Of a stretch of 64,000 nucleotides of DNA, positions 1 through 8,176 are shown in pieces. The stretch is taken from positions 1-64,000 of the forward strand of contig CAYNJT010000007.1 in the NCBI GenBank assembly GCA_964397625.1. The letters run 5' to 3'. The position numbers were made by a program, and so were the translations under genes. Numbering within the stretch: position 1 is the first letter of the stretch; the number at the start of each line of letters is the position of its first letter. Source of the DNA: Leptolinea sp964397625. Lineage in GTDB: Bacteria > Chloroflexota > Anaerolineae > Anaerolineales > Anaerolineaceae. Under the pieces are notes generated by a model. It had not been told where the DNA came from, did not search any database, and saw only the letters and a program-made list of their open reading frames with translations.

Positions 1-321
1 TCAAAGCATTTGAGAACCTGATTATGCCACAGAAGTGAGGTCAGGTCAACAAAACGCATTCATCATCAAGCCATTAAACCAGTTTGTCACAAGTTTAGAC
101 CTGGATTTTTGACAAATCAAATAAACAGATGTTTAATAAGTCAGGGCATCTTCATCCAAAGATCCTTTTTATGCAGAATTTACAATACCATTCAAGGTTT
201 CATAACTGTATAATAACCATATACTAACTATAGGGGAAAATACCGCAAAAGTAACAGATAAGGTAACGATGTATGCCTCCCCTGAATTGTCAGAGTAAGT
301 ACAGAAAATGAGAGCGCTCTC
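1..321 (+). other. Intergenic leader region before the diguanylate cyclase gene
   Basis: No convincing coding frame is seen. It holds a sigma-A-type promoter at 109-137, a second TATAAT at 209-214 without a clear -35 box, two nested short stems between 232 and 283, and a 16-base palindrome at 308-323 that runs into the start codon. If transcription starts near 144 the mRNA leader would be about 180 bases long, which leaves room for leader regulation. Confidence 0.5.
109..137 (+). promoter_or_regulatory. Sigma-A-type promoter for the PAS-GGDEF gene
   Basis: TTGACA at 109-114 is an exact -35 box. After a 17-base spacer, TTTAAT at 132-137 matches the -10 consensus at five of six positions. It points toward the diguanylate cyclase gene, about 185 bases downstream. 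Confidence 0.55.
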
Positions 322-323
322 AT
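308..323 (+). promoter_or_regulatory. Perfect 16-bp palindrome, LacI-type operator candidate
   Basis: ATGAGAGCGCTCTCAT is its own reverse complement and its last two bases are the first two of the ATG at 322. The central AGCGCT with symmetric flanks resembles operators of LacI/GalR-family repressors. A bound protein would block transcription or initiation at the start codon. No LacI-family gene is seen in the window. Confidence 0.5.
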
Positions 324-1236
324 GATCAATATTCCAGAAGATTTCAACGACGTCAACCTCCTGTTCCAGGTGTTAATGGAAACCATCTCTGACAGCATTT
401 ATTTCAAAGACAGGGATTGCCGGTTGATACGTGTGAGTCAGCGGCTGGCCAATTCCATCGGAAAGACTCCTGAAGAGATCATTGGTAAAACCGATGTAGA
501 ACTCTTTGGACAGGAATTTGGTGAAAAGACCCGCATTGAAGAACTCCGGGTGATGGAAACCGGCCAGCCGATCATCGGTATGGTAGAGTGCTTTGACCGT
601 CCGGACGGCACCAAGAACTGGACATCCTCCAGCAAGCACCCTCTGCGAAACAAAAAAGGCGAAATCTTTGGATTGTTCGGGATCACCCGAGAGATCAACG
701 AGATTAAGCAGGTTGAAAATGACCTGCAATTCCTGGCCACCCATGATGTTCTCACTTCCCTGCCCAACCGTTATCTGCTCTTTGACCGCATGGATCAGGC
801 CATATACCGGGCACAACGGCATGGTTTCATGGTGGCGGTATTGTTTATCGACCTGGATAATTTTAAAGATATCAATGACACCTATGGGCACGCCAGCGGT
901 GACCTGATCCTGGTTCAGGTGGCTGATCAACTAAAACGTCATGTCAGGGATTTGGATACAGTTGCGAGAATTGGCGGAGACGAATTCATCGTCCTGATGG
1001 AATCAATCCAAAGCGAACAGGAAGCGGTGCAGATCGCCGGGCGCATTGTGAGAGAAATTAGTCAGGGGGTGAAAATATACCCGATCAATCCTGAAATTAC
1101 CGTATCCATCGGTATCAGCCTGTTTCCACAGCACGCTACGACCGCGAACAAACTGGTTGGCTGCGCGGACGACGCCATGTACCGGGCAAAAGCCAGCAAG
1201 AATTGTTTTGCGGTCTATTCACCTAATGGGATTTAA
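322..1236 (+). CDS. PAS-GGDEF diguanylate cyclase
   Basis: The predicted product of 304 residues should make cyclic di-GMP from two GTP. Residues about 10-130 form a PAS sensor domain. The C-terminal half is a GGDEF domain with the intact signature RIGGDEF near residue 218. An RxxD (RDLD) lies five residues before GGDEF, the usual place of the product-inhibition I-site, so feedback control is likely. There is no signal peptide or membrane segment, so it should sense a cytoplasmic cue. The ATG at 322 has only a weak purine-rich stretch upstream, and that stretch is part of the palindrome. It is a single-gene unit facing the next gene, with a shared hairpin between them. The ligand of the PAS domain is unknown. 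Confidence 0.9.
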   Translation: MINIPEDFNDVNLLFQVLMETISDSIYFKDRDCRLIRVSQRLANSIGKTPEEIIGKTDVELFGQEFGEKTRIEELRVMETGQPIIGMVECFDRPDGTKNWTSSSKHPLRNKKGEIFGLFGITREINEIKQVENDLQFLATHDVLTSLPNRYLLFDRMDQAIYRAQRHGFMVAVLFIDLDNFKDINDTYGHASGDLILVQVADQLKRHVRDLDTVARIGGDEFIVLMESIQSEQEAVQIAGRIVREISQGVKIYPINPEITVSIGISLFPQHATTANKLVGCADDAMYRAKASKNCFAVYSPNGI

Positions 1237-1269
1237 AAACAAAGGAACCGGAAGGATTCAACCGGTTCC
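1233..1269. terminator. Hairpin between convergent genes
   Basis: GGAACCGG (1244-1251) pairs with CCGGTTCC (1262-1269) over a 10-base loop. Read on the minus strand it is followed by a T-rich run (TTTGTTTTTAAAT), so it best serves the leftward hydrolase gene. It may also stop the rightward GGDEF transcript. Confidence 0.6.
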
Positions 1270-1295
1270 CTGAATATCACAAGATGTCTTCTGGG

Positions 1296-2417
1296 TCAGG
1301 CCGGATTCCAGAAATCTGCGGGGGTGTGCTCCACCGGTAGTTCCACATCAAATTCACCGGGTTGGGGATCTATAAATTCCACGCGAACCCATTTCTCCTT
1401 TGCCGGAGAACCAAACGTCACTTCCGCTCGGCACTCGTTTAGATCGAACACGCAGGAATGCAGGGTTCCGAAGAATTCAGGGTAGAAGTGCGCGCAGGGT
1501 CCTTCCGGGTACATCGTCCCCTCGAACATCTTGATATCGTCAACCGTGATTTTTCCGCGTTTCTCTTCAATGAAGCGTCGAATGGATTTCAGGCGGGTAT
1601 CAGAATGTACCATACAGGTCGGGTCCAACCGTTTCAGCTCGTCTGTCTGGTAATGATTGGTGGCAGCCACATACGGCTCGCTCAGGCTGGCGTGGGCGAG
1701 CTTTTTATGCGGTCCGTGGATTTCAACTCTGGAAACATTTCCACCGGCATCCGCCAGGATCAGGATCGGGTTACCCGCGCAGGGAATATCTTTGAGCCGC
1801 TCTTCCGCTTCCGCTACTGTCTTGCACGTATCCAGAAGCGTGCGGATCACTGCCCAGAATTGCAGTCCTTCCTGGATGGGCGGTTTCTGTCCCGGCATGA
1901 TCCCCACCGGCATGCCTCCGGCTGACATTGTGATGGATAAACCTTTTTCATTCAGGCCATCATTGCGGCCAAAGAAGAGTGTGGGGAAACCCGTGCTGGC
2001 ATAGCGGCCTTCCGGGAAGATCGTGGTCAACTTCATGTCGTCCACTTTATCCCCGAATTCATAGTTGCGGCCTACCAGCACATGCCCGCTGGCGGTCATT
2101 TCGGGAAGCAGGGCAAAGTGACTGCAATGGTTTCCACCGATGTGGGTCATGGACAGGTACACCAGCTTCTCCAGCGGGAAACCGGCCGCGGAACTGAAAC
2201 CAGCCATTTCATCCACAAGTCCGGGGCAATACTGTTCCATAAGTTTTATACTGCGCTCAACCGGTGCGGATGTTCCTGGAAGCGGTCCGGATCCAAAGAA
2301 ACCCACCGCCGGCGGGATGGATCGTATCAATTCTCCCTGCTGGCGGCCGATACTTTCCGCAGAACCGCGTAAAACAAGATGATGAAATTTGACAGGTATA
2401 TTGTTTTGGGATTGCAT
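1296..2417 (-). CDS. C45-family autoproteolytic acyltransferase/hydrolase
   Basis: This Ntn-hydrolase-like protein of about 373 residues resembles peptidase family C45 (acyl-CoA:6-aminopenicillanate acyltransferase) and related linear amide C-N hydrolases. The stretch GGNHCSHFAL (Cys near residue 98) supplies the expected cysteine nucleophile that becomes N-terminal after self-cleavage. It is followed by a VGRNYEFGD segment and a GLNEKGLSITMSAGG segment typical of the fold. The frame opens earlier, but the ATG at 2417 is preceded by GGAGG at good spacing, and that RBS overlaps the earlier ATG at 2429, so 2417 is preferred. The natural substrate cannot be told. Members of the family act on amide bonds of small molecules or peptides. 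Confidence 0.75.
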   Translation of the reverse strand: MQSQNNIPVKFHHLVLRGSAESIGRQQGELIRSIPPAVGFFGSGPLPGTSAPVERSIKLMEQYCPGLVDEMAGFSSAAGFPLEKLVYLSMTHIGGNHCSHFALLPEMTASGHVLVGRNYEFGDKVDDMKLTTIFPEGRYASTGFPTLFFGRNDGLNEKGLSITMSAGGMPVGIMPGQKPPIQEGLQFWAVIRTLLDTCKTVAEAEERLKDIPCAGNPILILADAGGNVSRVEIHGPHKKLAHASLSEPYVAATNHYQTDELKRLDPTCMVHSDTRLKSIRRFIEEKRGKITVDDIKMFEGTMYPEGPCAHFYPEFFGTLHSCVFDLNECRAEVTFGSPAKEKWVRVEFIDPQPGEFDVELPVEHTPADFWNPA

Positions 2418-2515
2418 TCGTTCCTCCATTTGTGATTGATCAGTCGCTATGATAGATCAATGACAAATGAATGTCTTGCCAAATCATGGGATAAATTTTG
2501 CATATCTTGCGATGA

Positions 2516-3400
2516 CTAAATGGGCTTCAATGGAATATGGATATCCATTTCAAACAGTCCATTGTTCATCGGGTCAGGCGAATTGATATAAACCTCATAG
2601 CAGGGGAAATCCGCCGGTTGCATCCCGCTGTCCGGCAGCCAGTCGCGGTAGATGGATTGGTATTGCGACTGTATCTGATCTGCCAGACAGGATACCCGGA
2701 ATATGGCACAGGTCATTTCAGGGACATCCATGAACCCGACTGTTTTGTCTTTGTGTATTGAGTCAGGCACCGTGATCGCGGCAAAGTAGCGGCATTTTTC
2801 CATTGGCGTGATCAAAGGATCATCCATTGAAATACCTATCCGCAATGTATCATCTCTATACGCGGAATGAGCCACCGCCCAACGGTCAAGGCGTTCCCAG
2901 GTCTGGCAAATCTCAGGCAGTGAATATCCTTTCATATAAGCCAGATAGGCCAGGTGAAGCGCCGGGATTTTTCGTACCTGTACATTCCATTCCGGCCGGT
3001 CACCGACTGCCATGGTGCATACCTGAGAATTGCAGGCATCTGCCAGCGACCGCAGGTAGCGACCATTGGCATATTCCCTCGCGGAAACACCAAAATGTTG
3101 TTTAAAGGCCCGCGAAAACGTGGATGGAGATGAAAACCCGCAGGCCAGCGCGATTTCCGTGATGGACATATTCCTGGCTTTCATGAGAAAATTAGCAGCC
3201 CGTTCCACCCGCAGCCGGTTTATATACTCTTGGGGGGTTTCATTCATCGCGCCATGGAAGATGCGATGAAAATGATAGGTAGAGAAGTTACTCTCCGCGG
3301 CAACCCTCGCCAGATCCAGCGGTTCATGCAGATGTTCATTGATAAAAACGACCACCCGTTCAATCCGATTTCGGTACTCCGCGCGGGATTGAAAATTCAT
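2516..3400 (-). CDS. AraC-family regulator with GyrI-like effector domain
   Basis: The 294-residue product starts with two AraC-type helix-turn-helix motifs (about residues 1-110). The second ends in the usual CGFSSPSTFSRAFKQHFG signature near residue 75. Residues about 130-290 form a GyrI-like/AraC effector-binding domain, found in multidrug-sensing regulators such as Rob or BmrR. The open frame continues upstream into the phosphorylase gene, but ATG 3400 lies 11 bases after that gene's stop and begins the normal AraC N-terminus. It is probably co-transcribed with the nucleoside phosphorylase. Target genes and ligand are not evident. Confidence 0.85.
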   Translation of the reverse strand: MNFQSRAEYRNRIERVVVFINEHLHEPLDLARVAAESNFSTYHFHRIFHGAMNETPQEYINRLRVERAANFLMKARNMSITEIALACGFSSPSTFSRAFKQHFGVSAREYANGRYLRSLADACNSQVCTMAVGDRPEWNVQVRKIPALHLAYLAYMKGYSLPEICQTWERLDRWAVAHSAYRDDTLRIGISMDDPLITPMEKCRYFAAITVPDSIHKDKTVGFMDVPEMTCAIFRVSCLADQIQSQYQSIYRDWLPDSGMQPADFPCYEVYINSPDPMNNGLFEMDIHIPLKPI

Positions 3401-3410
3401 TTTATCTTTC

Positions 3411-4754
3411 TTATTCAACCACGCCATAGAATAGCGGCAGAGGGTTGGTTGGCTGATCACTCCAGGTGATGGCCTGCAGCACTCTTTCCTTTGCCAGGTT
3501 AAATTCACCATCATTACGGGCATGAATGGTGGCCAGCGGCTGCCCGGGTTCAACACGGTCGCCCACTTTGATGCGCACGACAATACCCACAGAATGGTCA
3601 ATCGGATCGGTCTTTTTGGCGCGCCCTCCGCCAAGGGCGATGACTGTTTCACCAATCGTGCGCGCGTGAATTCCGGCAATCCACCCGCCTTGTTCGGCTA
3701 TCAGGGTTCGGATCACATTTGCCTTTGGCAGCAAGGATGGATCATCCACCACATGCAAGTCGCCGCCCTGTGCCTGTACCAATAACCGGAATTTATCAAA
3801 AGCAGTTCCATCCTGAAGGGCTTTTTCTGCTGTTGTTCTTGCCGCTTCAAGCGAACCGGCTTTCCCGCTGGAATACAACAGGTAAGCCGCGGCTTCAAGG
3901 CAGTGCTCCCGAAAGTCCGCAGGGCCGGAACCATGCAGGGTTTCTATAGCCTCCGCCACTTCCAACGCGTTGCCAACGGCGCATCCAAGGGGTTGGTTCA
4001 TGTCAGAAAGCATGGCAACCACTTTTCGGCCTGAAAGCCTGCCAATAGCCACCATCAGCCCGGCCAATTTTTTCGCGTCTTCCAGAGTTTCCATGAAGGC
4101 GCCATTGCCGGTTTTCACATCCAATACAATGGTTTGGGCACCGGCTGCGATCTTTTTGCTCATGATGGACGAGGCGATCAACGGAATGGATGGCACGGTA
4201 CCGGTCACATCGCGCAGTGCGTATAATTTGCCATCTGCCGGGGCGAGGTCGGCGCTCTGCCCGGAAAGCACGATCCCGATCTTTTGCACCTGATCGAGGA
4301 ATTCTGTACGGGTCAGATTCACTCTGTACCCGGGAATGGATTCCAACTTATCCAGTGTGCCGCCGCTAAATCCTAACCCGCGGCCTGACATCTTGGCCAC
4401 CTTCAAACCACAAGCTGCCACCAACGGTTCAACCACCAGCGTGGTTTTATCTCCCACTCCGCCGGTGGAATGTTTGTCCACCGCCTTGCCAATAATGGGG
4501 GTAAGGTCCAACACCTCCCCGGAGTGCGCCATAGCCATGGTCAAATCAGTAGCTTCCTGGTCGGTCATATTCCGCCAAAGGATGGCCATCAATAACGCGG
4601 AAGCCTGGTAATCCGGTATCTCTCCAGCCGTGTATCCGCGCACGAAAAAATCGATCTCGTCGCGGGTCAGTTCTTCCCCATCACGTTTCTTGATAATGAT
4701 ATCGACCGCGCGAAGCGGTCGATGAGATGTCACATTTTCTGGAGTTGGATGCAT
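3411..4754 (-). CDS. pdp: Pyrimidine-nucleoside / thymidine phosphorylase
   Basis: The 447-residue protein belongs to nucleoside phosphorylase family II and should split thymidine, deoxyuridine or uridine with phosphate into base and (deoxy)ribose-1-phosphate. The phosphate-binding KHSTGGVGDKTTL segment and the family signature MSGRGLGFSGGTLDKLES are intact. Three domains are covered: N-terminal alpha, glycine-rich alpha/beta, and C-terminal alpha/beta. GGAGG precedes the ATG by 7 bases. A short N-terminal extension of about 16 residues precedes the usual start. It sits at the distal end of the rpmH operon. deoC near 20 kb could process its product after phosphopentomutase, which is not in the window. 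Whether it is the uridine/thymidine (pdp) or thymidine (deoA) type is not resolved. Confidence 0.88.
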   Translation of the reverse strand: MHPTPENVTSHRPLRAVDIIIKKRDGEELTRDEIDFFVRGYTAGEIPDYQASALLMAILWRNMTDQEATDLTMAMAHSGEVLDLTPIIGKAVDKHSTGGVGDKTTLVVEPLVAACGLKVAKMSGRGLGFSGGTLDKLESIPGYRVNLTRTEFLDQVQKIGIVLSGQSADLAPADGKLYALRDVTGTVPSIPLIASSIMSKKIAAGAQTIVLDVKTGNGAFMETLEDAKKLAGLMVAIGRLSGRKVVAMLSDMNQPLGCAVGNALEVAEAIETLHGSGPADFREHCLEAAAYLLYSSGKAGSLEAARTTAEKALQDGTAFDKFRLLVQAQGGDLHVVDDPSLLPKANVIRTLIAEQGGWIAGIHARTIGETVIALGGGRAKKTDPIDHSVGIVVRIKVGDRVEPGQPLATIHARNDGEFNLAKERVLQAITWSDQPTNPLPLFYGVVE

Positions 4755-4781
4755 ACCGTATCCTCCATAGTTAAACTGGCG

Positions 4782-5531
4782 CTATTTTTTAGGCACGATG
4801 GTTACTTTGCGATTGGGTTCATCACCCGTACTTTCGGTAACCACCTGGGCATGCGAAGAAAGCTCCATGTGAATAATACGGCGTTCATTCGCCGGCATGG
4901 GTTCCAATGTCTGCCGCTTTCCAGTGTGCACAGCCTGGTCTGCCATGCGGCGAGCCAGTTGCTGTAACTGCCGGGTGCGCCGTGAACGGTATCCCTGGAT
5001 ATCGATTACAAGGGGAACCCACTTTTCCAACTCCTTGCTGACGATCAGGCTGGAAATGTATTGCAACGCGTTCAAGGTTTCGGTGCGCCGGCCAATTAGA
5101 ATGGAAAGGTCATCACCATTGATGTCCACCAGTACCTGACGCTCATCCCCCGGTTCATCGGGTTCTGTGTAATGCGCCGTTACACTGGCAAACACCTTCA
5201 TTTTTTCCAGCAGTTCTTTCACTGTCTCGCGTGAAACGCGCAAAACAGTGTCCTCGTCACTCAGTTGAACTGCAGGAGCATTGACGGATGCTGAGTGATC
5301 GTCAGTACTCACCGGCTTTTCTGATGCCGGTGCCATTTTCTCCGCTCCAGCTTTTAACACCAGGCGCACTCTAGCCTGACGCCCGCCCAGGCCAAACAAG
5401 CCTTTGCTTCCAGAATCCAGGACCTCAATATCAACATCATCACGCGCAATCCCCAGTTGAGTGATCCCTCGGGAAATTGCCTCATCCACCGACGGGGCGA
5501 TGATCTCAAGTGTTGTTTTTTCCTGTCCCAT
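4782..5531 (-). CDS. jag: Jag (SpoIIIJ-associated) RNA-binding protein
   Basis: The product of about 249 residues has the three parts of Jag/KhpB. The N-terminal Jag domain carries SKGLFGLGGRQARVRL near residues 45-60. A KH domain with GRRTETLNALQYISSLIV sits near residues 145-165. A C-terminal R3H region contains RRTRQLQQLARRMA and ERRIIHMELSSH. It binds RNA and affects cell envelope and division in Gram-positive bacteria, working with KhpA. The preferred ATG at 5531 has GGGAG six bases upstream, and the TTG start 18 bases earlier lacks this. Its position directly after yidC is the classical arrangement. Confidence 0.92.
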   Translation of the reverse strand: MGQEKTTLEIIAPSVDEAISRGITQLGIARDDVDIEVLDSGSKGLFGLGGRQARVRLVLKAGAEKMAPASEKPVSTDDHSASVNAPAVQLSDEDTVLRVSRETVKELLEKMKVFASVTAHYTEPDEPGDERQVLVDINGDDLSILIGRRTETLNALQYISSLIVSKELEKWVPLVIDIQGYRSRRTRQLQQLARRMADQAVHTGKRQTLEPMPANERRIIHMELSSHAQVVTESTGDEPNRKVTIVPKK

Positions 5532-5555
5532 GTTCGCTCCCAGGTCCAAAATATT

Positions 5556-6329
5556 TCACACTTTGGCAGGTTTCTTTGCGGGTAATAAATTACTCCAGTT
5601 CACCTTACCCATTATGGCATATTGTGCGATACCAATAAGATTGGACGCAACAAAATATAAAGACAAACCAGACGCCAGGGTAAACGCCATGTACCCCATT
5701 AATAACGGCATGTAGATCGTCATCATGCCAGTCATCTGGGCACTCTGGTCATCCGGACTGGCCGGAGGCGGTGTGGTCAGCTTGGATTGAACATATGTAG
5801 TGATGACCACCAGCACGGCAAGTATCGGAATGGGAAAAGGAATACCCTGAAAATGAAGAAGATCAGGCTTACTAAGATCCAACCATAAGAATCGATTATT
5901 TAGCGGGAACAATTGGCTGATATTCAACCATCCAGAATAGACTTTGTTCGTCAGTTGAACAAGGTCAAATGGAGTGGCAGCCAAAGCCTGAATCACCGCC
6001 TGATAAAGGCCAATAATGATCGGCAATTGGATCAAAGTCGGCAGGCAGCTGTCGAAAGGATTTACCCCCAGCTCCTTGTAGAGCTTCATCTGTTCCTGTG
6101 ACAACTTTTCCTTATCATTCTTATACTTCTTCTGAGCTTCAATCCACCGTTTGTCTTTCTGCATCTCCTGCATGGCAGAAGCGCCCTTCATTTGTTTTAC
6201 AGTCAATGGGTGCGTGACCAGGCGGACAACCAGTGTAAAAAGAATGATCGCGATACCGAAGTTTTGCCCGAAAAATCCGTAGATAAAGAGCAAAACATTA
6301 ATCATGAAACCAACAAAAGCATCCCACAT
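5556..6329 (-). CDS. yidC: YidC/Oxa1-type membrane protein insertase
   Basis: The product of about 257 residues is a short YidC of the Gram-positive/Chloroflexi kind, without the large periplasmic domain. Hydrophobic segments fall near residues 6-28, 85-110, 165-185 and 205-240. The cytoplasmic charged loop (QKDKRWIEAQKKYKNDKEKL) and the LGVNPFDSCLPTLIQLPI segment are diagnostic. The conserved positively charged residue in the first membrane segment is present (VVRLVTHPLT). ATG 6329 with GAGGA five bases upstream is preferred over the in-frame TTG at 6362. It starts 9 bases after the lipoprotein gene, so the two are probably translationally coupled. Confidence 0.93.
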   Translation of the reverse strand: MWDAFVGFMINVLLFIYGFFGQNFGIAIILFTLVVRLVTHPLTVKQMKGASAMQEMQKDKRWIEAQKKYKNDKEKLSQEQMKLYKELGVNPFDSCLPTLIQLPIIIGLYQAVIQALAATPFDLVQLTNKVYSGWLNISQLFPLNNRFLWLDLSKPDLLHFQGIPFPIPILAVLVVITTYVQSKLTTPPPASPDDQSAQMTGMMTIYMPLLMGYMAFTLASGLSLYFVASNLIGIAQYAIMGKVNWSNLLPAKKPAKV

Positions 6330-6337
6330 AGTATCCT

Positions 6338-7426
6338 CTATTTGGAGGGAGTAAAGGTCCAACCTGCGTCGCCGTTAAATTTGTAAGCGGCTAACGTCTT
6401 GTCACTCTCATAACTGCCAAATACAACATATTTATCCGTTAGAACGGGTGTGGAATAAAGTTTACCACCAACGTTCTGAGTCCAGAGTAGTCTGGATTTT
6501 GGCTCATCGGCAATGGCGATACTCAAGGCTTCACCGTTTTGAGTTCCGGCAAACAGTCTATCATCGTAAAGGGTTACGCTTCCAATCACAGGTGATCCGG
6601 CTTCATATTCCCAGACCAGGCTGCCATCTTTCTTATTCAACGCGAAGACCTTACCAGATTGATCACCACCGTACACCCGGTCATCTTTGATAGCTACCGG
6701 TGACCATACCGTTCCGCTGGTTTTCACCTGCCAGTTGATCTTGCCAGTTTTGGCATCAATGGAGAAGATCTCGTTATTCAATGTGCCAATATAAAGGTTG
6801 CCTTTTTCGTCAATCGCCAGGCTGAGGAAAACGGCTCCGCCTAGGTCTTTTGACCAGACCACATCGGCGCCGTCTTTACTGGCGTTTTCACTCAAGGCAT
6901 AAACATTTTTATCCAGGGATGCAACGAAAATCAGATCGTCATAAACAACTGGCCGTGTCCAAATACTGTTTTTTGCCTGAAATTTCCACTTCAGGTTCAA
7001 ATCCTTATCATAGGCATATAGATTATGGTCGGCATTGGCAGCCAGAATCAGTTTATCCGTGATGGTTGGTGATGAAATGAAACGCCCTGTGGCATCTTTA
7101 ATCAGTTTTGATTGAGATTTCAGGTCCATGGAAAGCAGCCTCAACTGAGAGGCATAATCGCTGACCAGTAATTGATCTCCCAGAATTACAGGGGCTGCAC
7201 CAAATGCCATCGTGCCTTCTGCTTTTTCAGGAAAGTGTTTTGGTTCAATCTCTTTACCGGTTTCGGCATTAATAATGTAGACAAATGATCCCGAAGCCGT
7301 ATAAATAGTCTTATCCATAACAAGACTCTCAGACCAGCTCTTGTCAGGGATGGCCCCCGAGCAGGCTGAAAGGATAACAGCCAGGAGTAGGAAAATCGGG
7401 AAAAGAAGGAATTTACGTTTTTGCAT
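6338..7426 (-). CDS. PQQ-type beta-propeller lipoprotein (BamB-like)
   Basis: The 362-residue product starts with a lipoprotein signal peptide: KRK, then a hydrophobic run, then the lipobox LSAC with Cys at about residue 22. The rest is a seven- or eight-bladed propeller of PQQ-like repeats, with recurring aromatic-rich units such as LAANADHNLYAYDKDLNLKW, FVASLDKNVYAL and YGGDQSGKVFALNKKDGSLVWEYEAG. It should be an extracytoplasmic membrane-anchored scaffold. It lies between yidD and yidC, where most bacteria have no gene. A role in membrane protein folding, comparable to BamB in outer membrane assembly, is inferred only from position and fold. Confidence 0.85.
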   Translation of the reverse strand: MQKRKFLLFPIFLLLAVILSACSGAIPDKSWSESLVMDKTIYTASGSFVYIINAETGKEIEPKHFPEKAEGTMAFGAAPVILGDQLLVSDYASQLRLLSMDLKSQSKLIKDATGRFISSPTITDKLILAANADHNLYAYDKDLNLKWKFQAKNSIWTRPVVYDDLIFVASLDKNVYALSENASKDGADVVWSKDLGGAVFLSLAIDEKGNLYIGTLNNEIFSIDAKTGKINWQVKTSGTVWSPVAIKDDRVYGGDQSGKVFALNKKDGSLVWEYEAGSPVIGSVTLYDDRLFAGTQNGEALSIAIADEPKSRLLWTQNVGGKLYSTPVLTDKYVVFGSYESDKTLAAYKFNGDAGWTFTPSK

Positions 7427-7456
7427 ATGGATTCTGCCTATTATGCGATTGATTTC

Positions 7457-7750
7457 TTATGGAACAGGGTCATACCCGCCGGGATTGAATGGATTGCAGC
7501 GCAGCACCCTCCAGATAGCCATTACTGTACCTTTCAGCACGCCATATTTGTAGATGGCCTGGTAACCATAATGTGAACAGGAGGGGTAGAAACGGCAGGT
7601 ATTCTGCGGCATCATTGGACTGATCACTGCCTGATATCCGCGGATCAGGCCCAGCAGGGCGATTCGTGGAAGATTAAAGAATGTGACGGGTATATCACGC
7701 ACCCGTTTTTCGTCATGATATCGCGGGAGTACTTCCGGCTCATTATTCAT
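7457..7750 (-). CDS. yidD: Membrane protein insertion efficiency factor YidD
   Basis: The 97-residue protein matches the YidD family (formerly DUF37). The core RGYQAVISPMMPQNTCRFYPSCSHYGYQAI contains the conserved CRFYPSCS cysteine pair, and the tail ends in the usual RCNPFNPGGYDPVP. It helps YidC/Sec insertion of membrane proteins at the inner face of the membrane. It overlaps the end of rnpA by 8 bases, a conserved coupling. An N-terminal extension of about 30 residues is somewhat longer than in most homologues. Confidence 0.93.
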   Translation of the reverse strand: MNNEPEVLPRYHDEKRVRDIPVTFFNLPRIALLGLIRGYQAVISPMMPQNTCRFYPSCSHYGYQAIYKYGVLKGTVMAIWRVLRCNPFNPGGYDPVP

Positions 7751-8090
7751 TGGATTTAACGATCAAACCTGCCCGAAGGAAAACGTTTCTTACAGCCTGT
7801 TCAAGTTCTTCAAATGACGCCCGTGAGCAGGGTTCCCGGGCAATCAAAATTGCCTCAAATCCCCGGGTCATTTCGGGTATCAATCTGTCACAAATGGCTC
7901 GCAAACGTCTGCGGGTCAAATTTCGTTCCACCGCACCACCAATAGATTTTCCGGTAATGATGGCAACGCGTAGTGTGCTCTCCGTTGAATTCTGTAAAAC
8001 CAACACCACAAGCGGGTGGGCAAATGATTTTCCATTGCGCCGCACCCGCCGGATATCATTGGATCGGGTCAGGCGAAACCTGCGTTTCAC
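7743..8090 (-). CDS. rnpA: Ribonuclease P protein component
   Basis: The 115-residue basic protein is the RNase P protein subunit, which assists the catalytic RNA in cutting tRNA 5' leaders. The start MKRRFRLTRSNDIRRVRRNG and the RNR-type signature GGAVERNLTRRRLRAI are intact. It follows rpmH by 86 bases, a gap that holds a strong hairpin, and overlaps yidD. The order rpmH-rnpA-yidD is highly conserved in bacteria. Confidence 0.95.
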   Translation of the reverse strand: MKRRFRLTRSNDIRRVRRNGKSFAHPLVVLVLQNSTESTLRVAIITGKSIGGAVERNLTRRRLRAICDRLIPEMTRGFEAILIAREPCSRASFEELEQAVRNVFLRAGLIVKSNE

Positions 8091-8130
8091 CCATTTACCT
8101 TACTTCCCGAGTGTTGACATGATGTTTACT

Positions 8131-8162
8131 CGCTTTTGTTTTCTCTGTTTAAAACAAAAGCG
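8131..8162 (-). other. 12-bp hairpin between rpmH and rnpA
   Basis: CGCTTTTGTTTT (8131-8142) is followed after an 8-base loop by AAAACAAAAGCG (8151-8162), an exact inverted repeat. There is no T-run after it on the minus strand, so it looks like an RNA processing or partial attenuation site that could keep L34 mRNA more abundant than rnpA mRNA. Confidence 0.5.
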
Positions 8163-8176
8163 TCAGGCTTTTCGCT

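Noticed and set aside
373..930. Open minus-strand frame across the diguanylate cyclase gene
   Set aside because: It lies inside a gene with clear PAS and GGDEF motifs and has no RBS or family features.
3411..3679. N-terminal extension of the AraC regulator
   Set aside because: It overlaps the end of the nucleoside phosphorylase gene. The AraC domain starts at ATG 3400.
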